From assembly GCA_036844945.1 (NCBI GenBank), contig DAIUEV010000003.1, positions 1-64,000 on the forward strand: 64,000 nt of DNA. Direction: 5' to 3'. Shown here in pieces: positions 1 through 8,645 of the stretch (within the stretch, counting starts at the first letter, position 1; the number at the start of each line of letters is the position of its first letter). The notes under the pieces are model-generated. The model searched no databases, was not told the origin of the DNA, and saw nothing but the letters and a program-made list of their open reading frames with translations. This stretch comes from Palsa-461 sp036844945 (GTDB taxonomy: Bacteria; Actinomycetota; Acidimicrobiia; Acidimicrobiales; RAAP-2). A program made the position numbers and the translations under genes.

Positions 1-15
1 GAGAGAGTCTCTCTC
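1..15. promoter_or_regulatory. perfect 15-bp palindrome before a TetR gene
   Basis: GAGAGAG-T-CTCTCTC is a perfect inverted repeat that ends 26 bases before the GTG start of the TetR-type regulator. TetR proteins commonly bind palindromes of this size near their own promoters, so an autoregulatory operator is a reasonable inference. The sequence is low in complexity and the window starts at its first base, so it may be longer or a chance purine/pyrimidine run. Confidence 0.35.
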
Positions 16-41
16 TCCCACGATCAGCTACAGTTCCCTCT

Positions 42-746
42 GTGGCGAAGACCGAACCCGCTGCTGACCAGGGCGACGAGGGGCTGAGCCGGCGCCAGCT
101 GGCGGTCGCCCGCTCCCTCGACTCGGCCCGTACCCGGGCCGAGAACCGGGTCCAACGGTTCCTCGACGCGGCGATGGAGCTGGTGAACGACGGCTCGGAC
201 AAGGAGTTCACCGTCCAGGAGGTCGTCGAGCGCTCCGGCCAATCGCTCCGCAGCTTCTACCAGTACTTCGATGGAAAGTACGAGTTGCTCCTCGCCCTTT
301 TCGAGGAGTCGGTCCGCTCGACCGCCAGCTACCTGCGCGACGTCATCGCCGAAGAGGAAGACGACCTCGAGCGGCTGCACCGCTTCGTCGTCGAGTACTT
401 CCGGGTCTGTGGCCCGGCGAAGTCCAAGCCGGGGAAGAAGGGCATCGCGCCGGTGATGGTCGACTTCGCGCAGCAGCTGCTGACGGCCCACCCGAAGGAG
501 GCGGCCCGCGCCTTCACCCCGCTCGTGTCGCTGTTCGGCGAGCTCCTGGACCAGGCGGTCGCGGCGGGCGCGGTCCGGCCGGACCTCTGCCAGGAGACCG
601 TGACCGGCGTGGTCCTCGAGGCGATCATGTTCAACGCGTTCTCCGCCACCATCGGCGGAGAGCCCATTCGCGAGGACGACGACCGACCCGAGCAGCTCTG
701 GAAGCTCCTGTTCCACGGGATCGCCCCCGCGCGAACCGCTCGCTAA
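42..746 (+). CDS. TetR/AcrR-family transcriptional regulator
   Basis: A 234-residue protein, normal for TetR regulators. The helix-turn-helix lies at about residues 56-80 (FTVQEVVERSGQSLRSFYQY), followed by an all-helical C-terminal half expected to bind a small ligand such as an acyl-CoA. The start is GTG; no clear ribosome site precedes it, so the true start could lie a few codons away. A long charged N-terminal extension of about 35 residues precedes the DNA-binding domain, as in several actinobacterial TetR proteins. The gene converges on the mutase operon, so it is not part of it. The ligand is unknown, and a 15-bp palindrome lies just upstream. Confidence 0.85.
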   Translation: MAKTEPAADQGDEGLSRRQLAVARSLDSARTRAENRVQRFLDAAMELVNDGSDKEFTVQEVVERSGQSLRSFYQYFDGKYELLLALFEESVRSTASYLRDVIAEEEDDLERLHRFVVEYFRVCGPAKSKPGKKGIAPVMVDFAQQLLTAHPKEAARAFTPLVSLFGELLDQAVAAGAVRPDLCQETVTGVVLEAIMFNAFSATIGGEPIREDDDRPEQLWKLLFHGIAPARTAR

Positions 747-782
747 TTCCCGGCGGGTCGGCGCCCGTCCGGAAGGCGGGGA

Positions 783-1178
783 CTACCCGCCCGCCGCCTC
801 CGCCAGCGCTCGGACGCTCTCGACCATGGCGTCGAGCGGGGTGCCGGTCGGGTAGACGGCGGCGGCGCCGGCCAGCTCCACCAGCGAGACGTCTCGTGGC
901 GGGATGGTGCCGCCCACCACCAGGGAGGCGTCGGACCCGGCCGACCGAAGGGCGTTGGCCACCTTCCCAGTGAGCGCCACATGGGCGCCGCTCAGGATGC
1001 TGAGCCCCACGATCTCGGCGTCCTCTTGGACCGCGACGCTGGCGATCACCTCCGGCTTGCGGCGGATGCCCAGGTAGATGACCTCGAAGCCGGCGTCGCG
1101 GAGCGCTCGGGCAACCAGCTTCAGGCCGCGGTCATGTCCGTCGAGCCCGGGCTTGGCCAGCACCACCCGGGCCGGCAT
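783..1178 (-). CDS. cobalamin-binding small subunit of an acyl-CoA mutase
   Basis: A 131-residue stand-alone B12-binding domain of the methylmalonyl-CoA mutase family. The D-x-H-x-x-G motif (DGHDRG, His15) supplies the lower axial ligand to cobalt; SILSGAH and GGTIPP complete the nucleotide-tail binding site. It should form a heteromer with the large subunit encoded directly upstream and carry adenosylcobalamin for radical carbon-skeleton rearrangement. Its ATG overlaps the TGA of the large-subunit gene by one base (TGATG), so translation is probably coupled. Split subunits of about 530 and 130 residues are known for isobutyryl- and 2-hydroxyisobutyryl-type mutases and archaeal methylmalonyl-CoA mutases, so the split alone does not identify the substrate. 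Confidence 0.92.
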   Translation of the reverse strand: MPARVVLAKPGLDGHDRGLKLVARALRDAGFEVIYLGIRRKPEVIASVAVQEDAEIVGLSILSGAHVALTGKVANALRSAGSDASLVVGGTIPPRDVSLVELAGAAAVYPTGTPLDAMVESVRALAEAAGG

Positions 1179-2761
1179 CAGAACGCGACCGGCTGCTCGA
1201 ACTCGCCCCACTCCTCCTTCATGACGTCGACCATCTCGCCCACCGTGCAGTACGCGGTGGCGCACTCGATCAGATACGGCATGAGGTTCTCGTCGGTCTT
1301 CCCGGCGGCCGCCTGCAGGGCACCGAGCGTCCGACGGACCTCTTTGTCCGAACGGGTCCGCTTGACCTCGGCCAGGCGCTCGAGCTGGCGCAGACGGGCC
1401 TTGTCGTCCATCTCGTAGCTCTCGACATCGGGCGGGGCCTCGTCGGTCTCGAAGCAGTTCACCCCGACGACCGGACGCTCCCCGTTGGCGAGCTTGCGCT
1501 GCAGCTCGAAGGCCTCGTCGGCAATGAGGCGCTGGAGGTAGCCCTCCTCGACCGCCTTCACCATGCCCCCGTAGCGCTCGAGCTCGCCCATGATCGAGGC
1601 GATCCGGTCCTCCATCTCGTCGGTCAGGGCCTCCACGTAATAGGAGCCGCCGAGCGGGTCGGCCACCCGGGCGACCCCCGTCTCGTAGGCGAGGATCTGC
1701 TGGGTCCGCAGCGCGAGCGTCGCCGACTCCTCGCTCGGGAGCGCGAACGGCTCGTCCCAGGCTGCCGTGAACATCGACTGCACCCCACCCAGCACCGAGG
1801 CGAGCGCCTCGTAGGCGATCCGCACGATGTTGTTGTGGGCCTGCGGCGCGTACAGCGACGCCCCGCCGGCCACGCACCCCACCCGGAACATGCAGGACTT
1901 GTCCGAGCCGCCGTAGCGCTCCCGGACGATCCGGGCCCACCGGCGGCGGCCGGCCCGGTACTTTGCGATCTCCTCGAAGAAGTCGCCGTGGGTGTAGAAG
2001 AAGAACGACACCTGGGGGGCGAACTCGTCGATTGTCATGCGGCCCCGCGACAGCACCTCGTCGCAGTAGGTGACCCCGTCCATCAGCGTGAACGCCATCT
2101 CCTGGGCCGCGTTGGCCCCGGCGTCACGGAAGTGGGCGCCGGCGACGGAGATGGCGTTGAACCGGGGCACGTCGCGCGCGCAGAACTCGATGGTGTCGGC
2201 GATCAGGCGCAGCGACGGCCGGGGCGGCCAGATCCACGTGCCGCGGCTGGCGTACTCCTTCAAGATGTCGTTCTGGATGGTCCCCCGAAGCTTGGCCCGG
2301 TCGACCCCCTGCTTCTCCCCCACCGCGACGTAGAAGGCGAGCAGGATCGCGGCGGTGCCGTTGATGGTGAAGCTGGTCGAGATCGAATCGAGCGGGATCT
2401 GGTCGAACAGCACCTCGGCGTCGGCCAGCGAGTCGATCGCCACGCCGACCCGGCCGACCTCCTCCTCGACGTCGGGGTGGTCGGAGTCATAGCCGCACTG
2501 GGTCGGCAGGTCGAGGGCCACCGACAGACCGGTCCCGCCCTGGGCGAGGAGGTACCGGTAGCGCTCGTTGGACTCCTCGGCCGATCCGAAGCCCGAGTAT
2601 TGGCGGATGGTCCAGGACCGGCCCCGGTACCCCTCGGGGAAGTTCCCCCGGGTGTAGGGGAAGGTCCCGGGGGGCGGGATCGCCTCGGGGGGCGGGAGGT
2701 CGGCCGGCCCGTAGACGGCCTTGACGGGCACCCCAGCGTCGGTGTGCTCGAGATCAACCAC
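1178..2761 (-). CDS. acyl-CoA mutase large subunit (methylmalonyl-CoA mutase family)
   Basis: A 527-residue TIM-barrel catalytic subunit for adenosylcobalamin-dependent isomerisation of an acyl-CoA. Landmarks include WTIRQYSGF (about residue 50), TIQNDILKEY (161), SVAGAHFRDAG (205) and AQVADPLGGSYYVE-like sequence near residue 360. By alignment from memory with the Propionibacterium enzyme, Tyr89 and Arg207, which recognise a carboxylated substrate, are kept as Tyr55 and Arg173, and the catalytic His244 is His210. The neighbouring Tyr243 is Ala209 and Tyr75 is Phe41, so the pocket looks larger than in true methylmalonyl-CoA mutase. GTG start. It lacks the fused B12 domain, which is the next gene. 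Expected role: rearranging a branched dicarboxylic acyl-CoA towards central metabolism. Confidence 0.88.
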   Translation of the reverse strand: MVDLEHTDAGVPVKAVYGPADLPPPEAIPPPGTFPYTRGNFPEGYRGRSWTIRQYSGFGSAEESNERYRYLLAQGGTGLSVALDLPTQCGYDSDHPDVEEEVGRVGVAIDSLADAEVLFDQIPLDSISTSFTINGTAAILLAFYVAVGEKQGVDRAKLRGTIQNDILKEYASRGTWIWPPRPSLRLIADTIEFCARDVPRFNAISVAGAHFRDAGANAAQEMAFTLMDGVTYCDEVLSRGRMTIDEFAPQVSFFFYTHGDFFEEIAKYRAGRRRWARIVRERYGGSDKSCMFRVGCVAGGASLYAPQAHNNIVRIAYEALASVLGGVQSMFTAAWDEPFALPSEESATLALRTQQILAYETGVARVADPLGGSYYVEALTDEMEDRIASIMGELERYGGMVKAVEEGYLQRLIADEAFELQRKLANGERPVVGVNCFETDEAPPDVESYEMDDKARLRQLERLAEVKRTRSDKEVRRTLGALQAAAGKTDENLMPYLIECATAYCTVGEMVDVMKEEWGEFEQPVAF

Positions 2762-2886
2762 GAGGTCAGCTTACCGAAAATCCGATATCCGCTTCTGAGC
2801 GGCGGCAAGATCCAGAAGGGAGAGCGGTACTATCACCCCCTGCTCCGGACCGCCCCGGTCCGACGACACCGAGTGAAGGCGCTCCC

Positions 2887-3675
2887 ATGACGCAGACAAC
2901 GCCGGGTGGCGTCCGGGTCGAGATCGACGGCCCGGTCGCGGTCGTGACCATCGACCGGCCGGAGGTCCGCAACGCGATCGGCTTCGCCACCATGGACGAG
3001 CTCGGGACGGCGCTCGACGAGGTGGCGGCCTCGGAAGCGTCGGTGCTGGTGCTGCGCGGCGGCGGGGACCGCGCTTTTGTGTCGGGTGGGGACCTGAAGG
3101 AGCTCAACGCCGTCCGGAGCCACGAGGACGCGAGGAACATGGCGAGCCGGGCCCGCCGGCTCCTCGACCGCATCGCCGACTTCCCGGTACCTGTGATCGC
3201 GGCGCTGAACGGGCACGCGCTCGGTGGCGGCGCGGAGACCGCCGTCGCCGCCGACATCCGGATCGCGCCGGACGACATCTCGATCGGCTTCAACCAGGTG
3301 AGCCTCGGCATCATGCCGGCCTGGGGCGGGGTGGAGCGGCTCGCGCTCCTCATCGGGCGGGGACGGGCGATCCTCGCCATCACCTCCGGGCGTATCTACG
3401 ACGCCTCCGCCGCCCTCGAGATCGGGCTGGTCGACATCGTGGTGCCGCGGGCGTCCTTCGAGGGCGAGTGGCGGAGCCTGGCGGAGCGGATCGGGGCCAT
3501 CGCGCCGGGGGCGGGCCGGGCGGTCAAGTCGGTGGTCAACGCGGCCGTACCGGCGGCCCACCCGGACCTCGAGGCCGCTGCCACCGACGCGTTCGCGACC
3601 CTCTGGGCATCCGACGCGCATTGGGAGGCGGTCGAGGCGATGACGAAGGGCAGGAGCGGCCCGCCGCGGCCCTGA
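2887..3675 (+). CDS. enoyl-CoA hydratase/isomerase (crotonase) family protein
   Basis: A 262-residue crotonase-fold protein. Oxyanion-hole segments are AFVSGGDLKEL (residues 63-73) and GHALGGGAE (109-117). Of the two hydratase glutamates, the first is present (Glu117, rat Glu144) but the second position aligns with Gln137 in GFNQVSLGIMP, where rat enzyme has Glu164. Family knowledge says that change strongly impairs hydration, so this may be an isomerase, a thioester hydrolase or a lyase of the superfamily. The gene is divergent from the mutase operon with 125 bases between them and is followed closely by a convergent DUF427 gene. Confidence 0.85.
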   Translation: MTQTTPGGVRVEIDGPVAVVTIDRPEVRNAIGFATMDELGTALDEVAASEASVLVLRGGGDRAFVSGGDLKELNAVRSHEDARNMASRARRLLDRIADFPVPVIAALNGHALGGGAETAVAADIRIAPDDISIGFNQVSLGIMPAWGGVERLALLIGRGRAILAITSGRIYDASAALEIGLVDIVVPRASFEGEWRSLAERIGAIAPGAGRAVKSVVNAAVPAAHPDLEAAATDAFATLWASDAHWEAVEAMTKGRSGPPRP

Positions 3676-3693
3676 GTTCGCCAGGCCGCGCCG

Positions 3694-4095
3694 TCAGGCG
3701 GGTCCGGCGACCTCGATACTGTCGTCGACCTCGACGCGGACCCGGTGGTCGTAGAACGCGACGTGACCCCGCAGCCCGGCCACCTCGGGGAAGGGGTCGG
3801 GGTAGTACCAGAGGACGTTCTCCTCGTGCGCGCCCCCTCCGGTCAGGCTCCAGTACGAAGCCTGTCCCTTGAAAGGACACACGGTGTGGTGGTCCGAGCG
3901 GGTGAAGAGGTCGAACCGGACGTCGCTCTCGGGGAAGTAGATGACCAGCTTGTGGTCGGTCTCGGCCACGAGCAGCGCATGCGTGCTCTCGGCCAGCACG
4001 AGGTCGCAATGGGTCACGCGGACCGGATGCGGGTGCGGGGTGATGTCGATCCGGTAGTTGGGGTGGCGCGGCCACGCCGACTCGATTTTGGTCAT
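3694..4095 (-). CDS. DUF427 domain protein
   Basis: A 133-residue protein with the whole DUF427 pattern: ESTHALLVAETDHKLVIYFP, then TVCPFKGQASYW, then GHVAFYDHRVRVEV. The family is a small beta-rich fold common in actinobacteria and proteobacteria; its biochemical function is not established. I chose the ATG at 4095 because the family begins close to this residue, although the frame stays open further upstream. It converges on the crotonase gene with 18 bases between the stops and is divergent from the thioesterase-like gene. No role in the surrounding pathway can be inferred. Confidence 0.85.
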   Translation of the reverse strand: MTKIESAWPRHPNYRIDITPHPHPVRVTHCDLVLAESTHALLVAETDHKLVIYFPESDVRFDLFTRSDHHTVCPFKGQASYWSLTGGGAHEENVLWYYPDPFPEVAGLRGHVAFYDHRVRVEVDDSIEVAGPA

Positions 4096-4210
4096 CGCCC
4101 GATCATACGGCGGGGTCCCGCCGGCCGAGCCGGCGCAAGGCCGTGCGTAGGATGCGCTCCGACCCGTGGGCCGGGGCGCACGTCCTCCCGCCCCCGAACG
4201 CCGAGGTGCC

Positions 4211-5032
4211 ATGACCGAGAGCCAACGCGCCGACAGTGACTTCTTCGCCGACGCCCACGCCCACTTCGTGTCGACGCTCGGACTGGAGCTCCCGCCCGAG
4301 CTGAGCGACTCGGCGGCGGAGGGATCCCTCCAGATCGACCCCTACCTCCAGGCCGACGGCCGGCCATGGCCGAACATGGCCGCGCTGCTGACGATGGCGG
4401 ACATCCTCATGGGACGGCTGGCGGCCCAGCACACCGCGCCCCGGATCTCGGTCACCGCGGACCTCGGGGTGCGGCTGTTCCGGGCCGCCGTCGACGAGCG
4501 CATCGTGTTCCGGGTGCGGATGCTGAAGATGGGTCAGACGATGTCGGTCGGGGCCGCCGACCTCGTGTCCGGGCGCACGAACGAGCTGATCGGGACCTCG
4601 GTCGGGACGTTCCTGGCGTCACCGCGACCGGTCGACCAGCTCCCCGAGGGGCTGACGATGGACCGGCGTGCCGTCCGGTCGAGTGCGCCGACGCTGGCCG
4701 AGCACGTGGGGGTCTCGCTCCCGTCCCCCGGGGTCGCCGAGCTCCCCGAGCTCCGACCCGAGCATGGCAACGCGACCCAGAGCCTCCAAGGCGGGCTCGT
4801 CGCCCTCCTGGCCGAGGCTGCCACCTACGGCGCGATGTCGGGGATCGCCCATGTGGTCGACACCCTCACGGTCCACTACCTCGCGGCGGGCCGCGTCGGG
4901 CCGTTCCGGGCCACCGCCGAGCCTCTCGACGAGGGGGCGGAGCGCGCCGCCTTCCGGGTGGAGCTGCTCGATCTCGGGCGTGACCGGGTGATCGCGCTGG
5001 CGGAGACGACGGCCCGACCGCTTGGAGAGTGA
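4211..5032 (+). CDS. double-hotdog acyl-CoA thioesterase-like protein
   Basis: A 273-residue protein that looks like two hotdog domains in tandem, at about residues 40-135 and 165-270. The second contains NATQSLQGGLVALLAEAA followed by a VDTLTVHYLAAGRVGPF strand pair, the pattern of PaaI/4HBT-type thioesterases. The likely role is hydrolysis of an acyl-CoA, releasing CoA during degradation of an unusual acid. The ATG at 4211 is preceded by GAGGTG at a suitable distance. It is convergent with the acyl-CoA dehydrogenase pair, and the 21-base gap between the stops is filled by a perfect hairpin. The substrate is unknown. Confidence 0.7.
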   Translation: MTESQRADSDFFADAHAHFVSTLGLELPPELSDSAAEGSLQIDPYLQADGRPWPNMAALLTMADILMGRLAAQHTAPRISVTADLGVRLFRAAVDERIVFRVRMLKMGQTMSVGAADLVSGRTNELIGTSVGTFLASPRPVDQLPEGLTMDRRAVRSSAPTLAEHVGVSLPSPGVAELPELRPEHGNATQSLQGGLVALLAEAATYGAMSGIAHVVDTLTVHYLAAGRVGPFRATAEPLDEGAERAAFRVELLDLGRDRVIALAETTARPLGE

Positions 5033-5036
5033 GGGC

Positions 5037-5053
5037 GCCGGTCGGCGACCGGC
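5037..5053. terminator. perfect 7-bp hairpin between convergent stops
   Basis: GCCGGTC, loop GGC, GACCGGC occupies almost the whole gap between two convergent stop codons (5032 and 5054). There is no T-run, so if it ends transcription it is of the high-GC, tail-less kind. It would serve both strands. Confidence 0.5.
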
Positions 5054-6337
5054 TCAGTGTTGCGGCGCGCTCCGCGGGACGTCCCGGAAGGGGATGTCCG
5101 TGTCCCGGGACTGCTCGCGTGGCATCCCGAGTACCCGCTCGCTGATGACGTTGCGGCTCATCTCAGTGGTGCCGCCGCCGATGCAGGCCCGCTGACGGAC
5201 CAGGTAGTTCATCCCGGGAAGGGACGAGTCGTCCTTGTCCCAGGCGATGGCCGCGGTCCCGGCGATCTCGAACTCGATGCTGATGCTGCGGACGGCGTTG
5301 GTCCCGGCGTAGAGGCGGATGATGCCCGCCGCCTGGTCCGAGAGCTCACCCGAGCGCATCCGGCGCGACACCCACGCATTCAGCGCATCACCGACCAGCT
5401 CCCCGGTATGGGCCTCCCCGATGAGCTCGCGTACCCGGGGCTCGTCGAGCCGTCCCAATCGCCGGGCCAGCTTGAGGGTCCGGTTCCCCGGCTCGAAGTC
5501 CCCGTACTCCGAACTGGCCCGGTTGGCCGGGCGGGTGACGTACGGCGAGCTCGTGAATGACCGCTCGTGGTACATCCACCGCGTCCCCACCGTCCAGCCC
5601 TGATCGACCTCGCCGATCCGGTCGGTGTCGGGGATCCGCACGTCGGTGATGAACTCCTGACAGAACTCGCGGGAGCCGTTCAGCATCTCGATCCGGTGGA
5701 CCTCGATGCCGGGCTGGTGGATCTTCACCATGAAGACGCTCAGGCCTCGGTGCTTGGGCACGTCCCAGTTGGTCCGGGCGAGACACAGCCCCCAGTCGGA
5801 CCACCAGGCGCCGGTCGTCCAGATCTTGGATCCGTTCAGGACCCACTCGTCGCCGTCGCGCACCGCGGTGGTCAGCGCGCCGGCGACGTCGGAGCCACCG
5901 CTCGGCTCGGAGAGGAACTGCATCCACAGCTCCTCCCCCTTCAAGATCCGCGGGACGTGCAGCTTCTTCTGTTCCTCGGTGCCGAAGTCGAGGATCACCG
6001 CCATGCACGGCGTGAACGTGGGGACCTGGGTTTGGGTGGGGTAGTCGTAGCCGACGATCGCCCGGTTGAGCCCAGCCTGGTGCGCCGGCGTGAGACCCTG
6101 GCCGCCGTACTCGCGCGGGACGCAGATCCCGGCGAGCCCGCCGTCGAACAGGAGGCGCTGGAGGTCCCGGCACCGCGCGATGCGGGCCAGCTCTTCTTCG
6201 TCGGAGCTCGAGCCCTCGAAGTTCCCGCTCGATTCGTCGGGGCGGGGAAGGTGCTCGACGATGTAGGCCCGGGCCCGGGCCTCAAAGCTCTCGACGCTCT
6301 CGATCTCGTCTCGCTCGGAGACCAGTTGGTCGGTCAT
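5054..6337 (-). CDS. acyl-CoA dehydrogenase, catalytic-type subunit of a pair
   Basis: A 427-residue FAD-dependent acyl-CoA dehydrogenase. EYGGQGLTPAHQ marks the N-terminal helical domain, FLSEPSGGSDVAG and WVLNGSKIWTTGAWWSDW the flavin-binding beta domain, and IGGGTTEMSRNVISERVLG the C-terminal domain. The medium-chain position of the catalytic Glu is Gly here, but a Glu sits in WMYHERSF, the position used by isovaleryl- and long-chain-type enzymes. Its ATG overlaps the stop of the partner gene by four bases. Such overlapping pairs are known in actinobacteria as alpha2beta2 heterotetramers acting on steroid or other bulky acyl-CoA side chains, with one subunit supplying the base; this one fits that role. 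Confidence 0.88.
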   Translation of the reverse strand: MTDQLVSERDEIESVESFEARARAYIVEHLPRPDESSGNFEGSSSDEEELARIARCRDLQRLLFDGGLAGICVPREYGGQGLTPAHQAGLNRAIVGYDYPTQTQVPTFTPCMAVILDFGTEEQKKLHVPRILKGEELWMQFLSEPSGGSDVAGALTTAVRDGDEWVLNGSKIWTTGAWWSDWGLCLARTNWDVPKHRGLSVFMVKIHQPGIEVHRIEMLNGSREFCQEFITDVRIPDTDRIGEVDQGWTVGTRWMYHERSFTSSPYVTRPANRASSEYGDFEPGNRTLKLARRLGRLDEPRVRELIGEAHTGELVGDALNAWVSRRMRSGELSDQAAGIIRLYAGTNAVRSISIEFEIAGTAAIAWDKDDSSLPGMNYLVRQRACIGGGTTEMSRNVISERVLGMPREQSRDTDIPFRDVPRSAPQH

Positions 6338-7473
6338 GAACGCTTCTCCTTCGCCTCGAGGAGCCTCGAGATCCGCACCGCGTGCTGGGCCGGGCTGCCG
6401 TAGAGCGGAATGTCGGTGGTGTGCCGCCTCAGGTACAGGTGGATGTCGTGGTCGAAGGTCAGGCCGATCCCGCCGTGCAGCTGGATGCAGTCCTGGATCA
6501 TCTCGGCGCCGTTGCGCCCCACGTAGGACTTGCCGGCGCTCACCAGGGCTCCGCGGTTGCGGGCGTCGTTCGCGAGCGCCTGGGCCGCGGACGCGCTGAT
6601 CGCGAAACTCGCCTCGAGCCACATCTTCATGTCGGCGAACCGGTGTTTGATCTCCTGGTAGGACGCGAGCGGGCGGCCGAAGGTGTAGCGGTTGAACGCC
6701 CAGTCGAGGGTCGTGTCGAAGGCCCACTGCATCGCCCCGACCATCTCGCCGAGCTGCATGACCACCGCGAGGTCGAGGAGCCAATCCATCGCCGGGCCGC
6801 CGGCGCCGGGCTCGCCGACCACCGCGTCGGCCGGGACACGCGCGTGATCGAACTGCACCAGGGCGAACCGGCGGGTGAGGTCGACACCCGTGAGCGGGAC
6901 GACGGTGACGCCCGGCGTCTCCTTGGCCACGAGGAAGTGGCTGATCCCGTCCCGGTGCCGGGCGGTGACGAGGAGCAGGCCGGCCTGATCGGCCGACTCG
7001 ACGGCCGCCTTCGTCCCGGTGAGCACGACGTCGGACCCGTCGTCCTCGGCGCGCAGCTCGACCTGGCCCAACCCGTCCTCGGGCGGCGGCCCGGTCAGCG
7101 CCCAGCTCGCGATCGTTTCGCCCGCCAGGATCTCGGCGAGGGGTCCGGCCCGCTGCTCGTCGCTCCCCCACCGCCCGAGCGCGGCCGCAACCAGGTTGGT
7201 CGGCTGCAGCGGCCCCGGAGCGGCATGGTGACCGAACTCGTAGGCGAGCAGGAGGAGGTCGGCGACGCCGCTGTCGCTCACGCTCCCGCCCCCCGCCTCC
7301 TCGGGCACCACGAGTGAGGTCCAGCCGAGGTCAGCCCCCCGTCGCCACAGGTCGGGCTCGAACCCTGAATCGGTCCGCCCCAGCTCGCGCAGCTTCGTCG
7401 GTGGGCACTCGCTCTCCAGGAACTTGCGAGTCGTCTGGGCGAAGAGATCCTGGTCAGGACTTCTTTCGAACAT
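6334..7473 (-). CDS. acyl-CoA dehydrogenase, partner subunit of a pair
   Basis: A 379-residue acyl-CoA dehydrogenase-fold protein. Recognisable parts are SLVVPEEAGGG, the FNRYTFGRPLASYQEIKHR helix segment and QLHGGIGLTFDHDIHLYLRR near the C terminus, which contributes to flavin binding. I see no Glu at either usual catalytic position, as expected for the non-catalytic subunit of a heterotetrameric dehydrogenase. The ATG at 7473 was chosen because GGAG sits four bases upstream; the frame stays open for 16 further codons. It is the first gene of a two-gene operon with the catalytic-type subunit, to which it is joined by an ATGA overlap. Confidence 0.86.
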   Translation of the reverse strand: MFERSPDQDLFAQTTRKFLESECPPTKLRELGRTDSGFEPDLWRRGADLGWTSLVVPEEAGGGSVSDSGVADLLLLAYEFGHHAAPGPLQPTNLVAAALGRWGSDEQRAGPLAEILAGETIASWALTGPPPEDGLGQVELRAEDDGSDVVLTGTKAAVESADQAGLLLVTARHRDGISHFLVAKETPGVTVVPLTGVDLTRRFALVQFDHARVPADAVVGEPGAGGPAMDWLLDLAVVMQLGEMVGAMQWAFDTTLDWAFNRYTFGRPLASYQEIKHRFADMKMWLEASFAISASAAQALANDARNRGALVSAGKSYVGRNGAEMIQDCIQLHGGIGLTFDHDIHLYLRRHTTDIPLYGSPAQHAVRISRLLEAKEKRS

Positions 7474-7595
7474 GGGCTCCGCTCTCGGGACACCGGACCA
7501 ACGTGCCGGGCGGGGGGCCACGGCACCAGCGGTTGTGCTTGCTCAAACTAGACCGCGCGGCACATTCCGGCGATCCCGCCAGGCCGCTGGAGGGG

Positions 7596-8534
7596 TCAGC
7601 GGAACTGGCCGATGACCTCCTCGGCCAAGAGGGCCAGGGTCTCCCGCTCGCCCCGGTCGTGCACGAAGAACACGAACTGACTGACCCCCTGGTCGGCAAA
7701 GGTGCCGATCCGGTCGATCACCGCGGCGGGTGTCCCGATGAACCCGCCCTCCTCGAGCCCCCACCCCGGGCCGCCGTAGCGGCGCCCGACCCACTCGCGG
7801 GCCCGGGTGAGGGCGGGTTGGTCGGGGCAGAGCACCAGCACCGCCTCGATCGACCGGCGGAGGGACGCCGGGTCCCGGCCGACCCGCTCGCATTCAGCGG
7901 CGAGCACCGGGACGGCCTCGGTGAAGCGGGCGAGCCCGTAGGTCGGGACGTTCCACACGTCGGCGTACCGGGCGACGAGGGGGAGGGTGAACCGCGCCCC
8001 AATGCCGCCGATGTGGATCGGCGGCCCCGGCTGCTGCACCGGTCGCGGGCGGTTCGGGATGCCGGCGACCTGGAAATGCGTGCCCGCGAACGTGGTCTCG
8101 TCGTTTCGGAACATCGAGGTGAGGATCTCGAGCGTCTCGCCGAGCCGGGCCGACCGCTCGGAGAGCCTGCCCCAGGGGAAGCCCCCCTGCCGGTGCTCGG
8201 CCTCGTAGGAACCGCTGCCGATCCCGATGTCGAGGCGGCCGTTCGAGATGACGTCGAGAGTGGTGGCCATCTTGCCGAGCAGGACCGGGTGCCGCAGGTT
8301 GTTGTCGAGCACGAGGTGGCCGACCCGGAGTGCGGTCGTCCGGCTGAGGACGGCGGTCGCGAGCGTCCACCCCTCGAAGGAGTCCTGGCCCGGCATCCCC
8401 GGGCCGTAGAGGTGGTCGAACAGCCAGAACGACCCGATCCCGAGCTCTTCGCAGAGCATGGCCCGAGCGAGGACCTCGTCGAAGGAGAACGCGACCTGTG
8501 GGATGTAGACACCGAACTCGAGCTGCCCGCCCAC
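7596..8534 (-). CDS. LLM-class (F420-type) flavin-dependent oxidoreductase
   Basis: A 312-residue luciferase-like monooxygenase family protein (TIM barrel). It begins FGVYIPQVAFSFDEVL, has the family's GHLVLDNNLRHPVLLGKMA segment, then GRLDIGIGSGSYEAEH, and a C-terminal region that tracks an acyl or cofactor pocket. In actinobacteria most such proteins use the deazaflavin F420 as hydride carrier, but F420 or FMN use cannot be read from sequence. The GTG start at 8534 is preceded by a strong GGAGGGAG ribosome site. It is divergent from the amidohydrolase gene. The substrate is unknown; relatives in catabolic clusters act on ketones or alkanals. Confidence 0.85.
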   Translation of the reverse strand: MGGQLEFGVYIPQVAFSFDEVLARAMLCEELGIGSFWLFDHLYGPGMPGQDSFEGWTLATAVLSRTTALRVGHLVLDNNLRHPVLLGKMATTLDVISNGRLDIGIGSGSYEAEHRQGGFPWGRLSERSARLGETLEILTSMFRNDETTFAGTHFQVAGIPNRPRPVQQPGPPIHIGGIGARFTLPLVARYADVWNVPTYGLARFTEAVPVLAAECERVGRDPASLRRSIEAVLVLCPDQPALTRAREWVGRRYGGPGWGLEEGGFIGTPAAVIDRIGTFADQGVSQFVFFVHDRGERETLALLAEEVIGQFR

Positions 8535-8645
8535 TGAAGCTCCCTCCGTCCGCCGATGCGACCCGGGACCTCGCCCGAGGGGCGAATTAGACTCGGTGTC
8601 GCACCGGATCACCAGCACGATCCCCGTTTCTCAAGGAGTGAGGCG

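Noticed and set aside
2762..2886. A KstR- or FadR-like operator in the mutase/crotonase divergent region
   Set aside because: I find no inverted repeat of a known type; only a short GGACCG/CGGTCC symmetry, too weak to report as a site.
7535..7560. TTGAGCA-type half site before the dehydrogenase pair as a further copy of the 16-bp palindrome
   Set aside because: Only one half matches; the other half (CACAACC) does not, so I did not count it.
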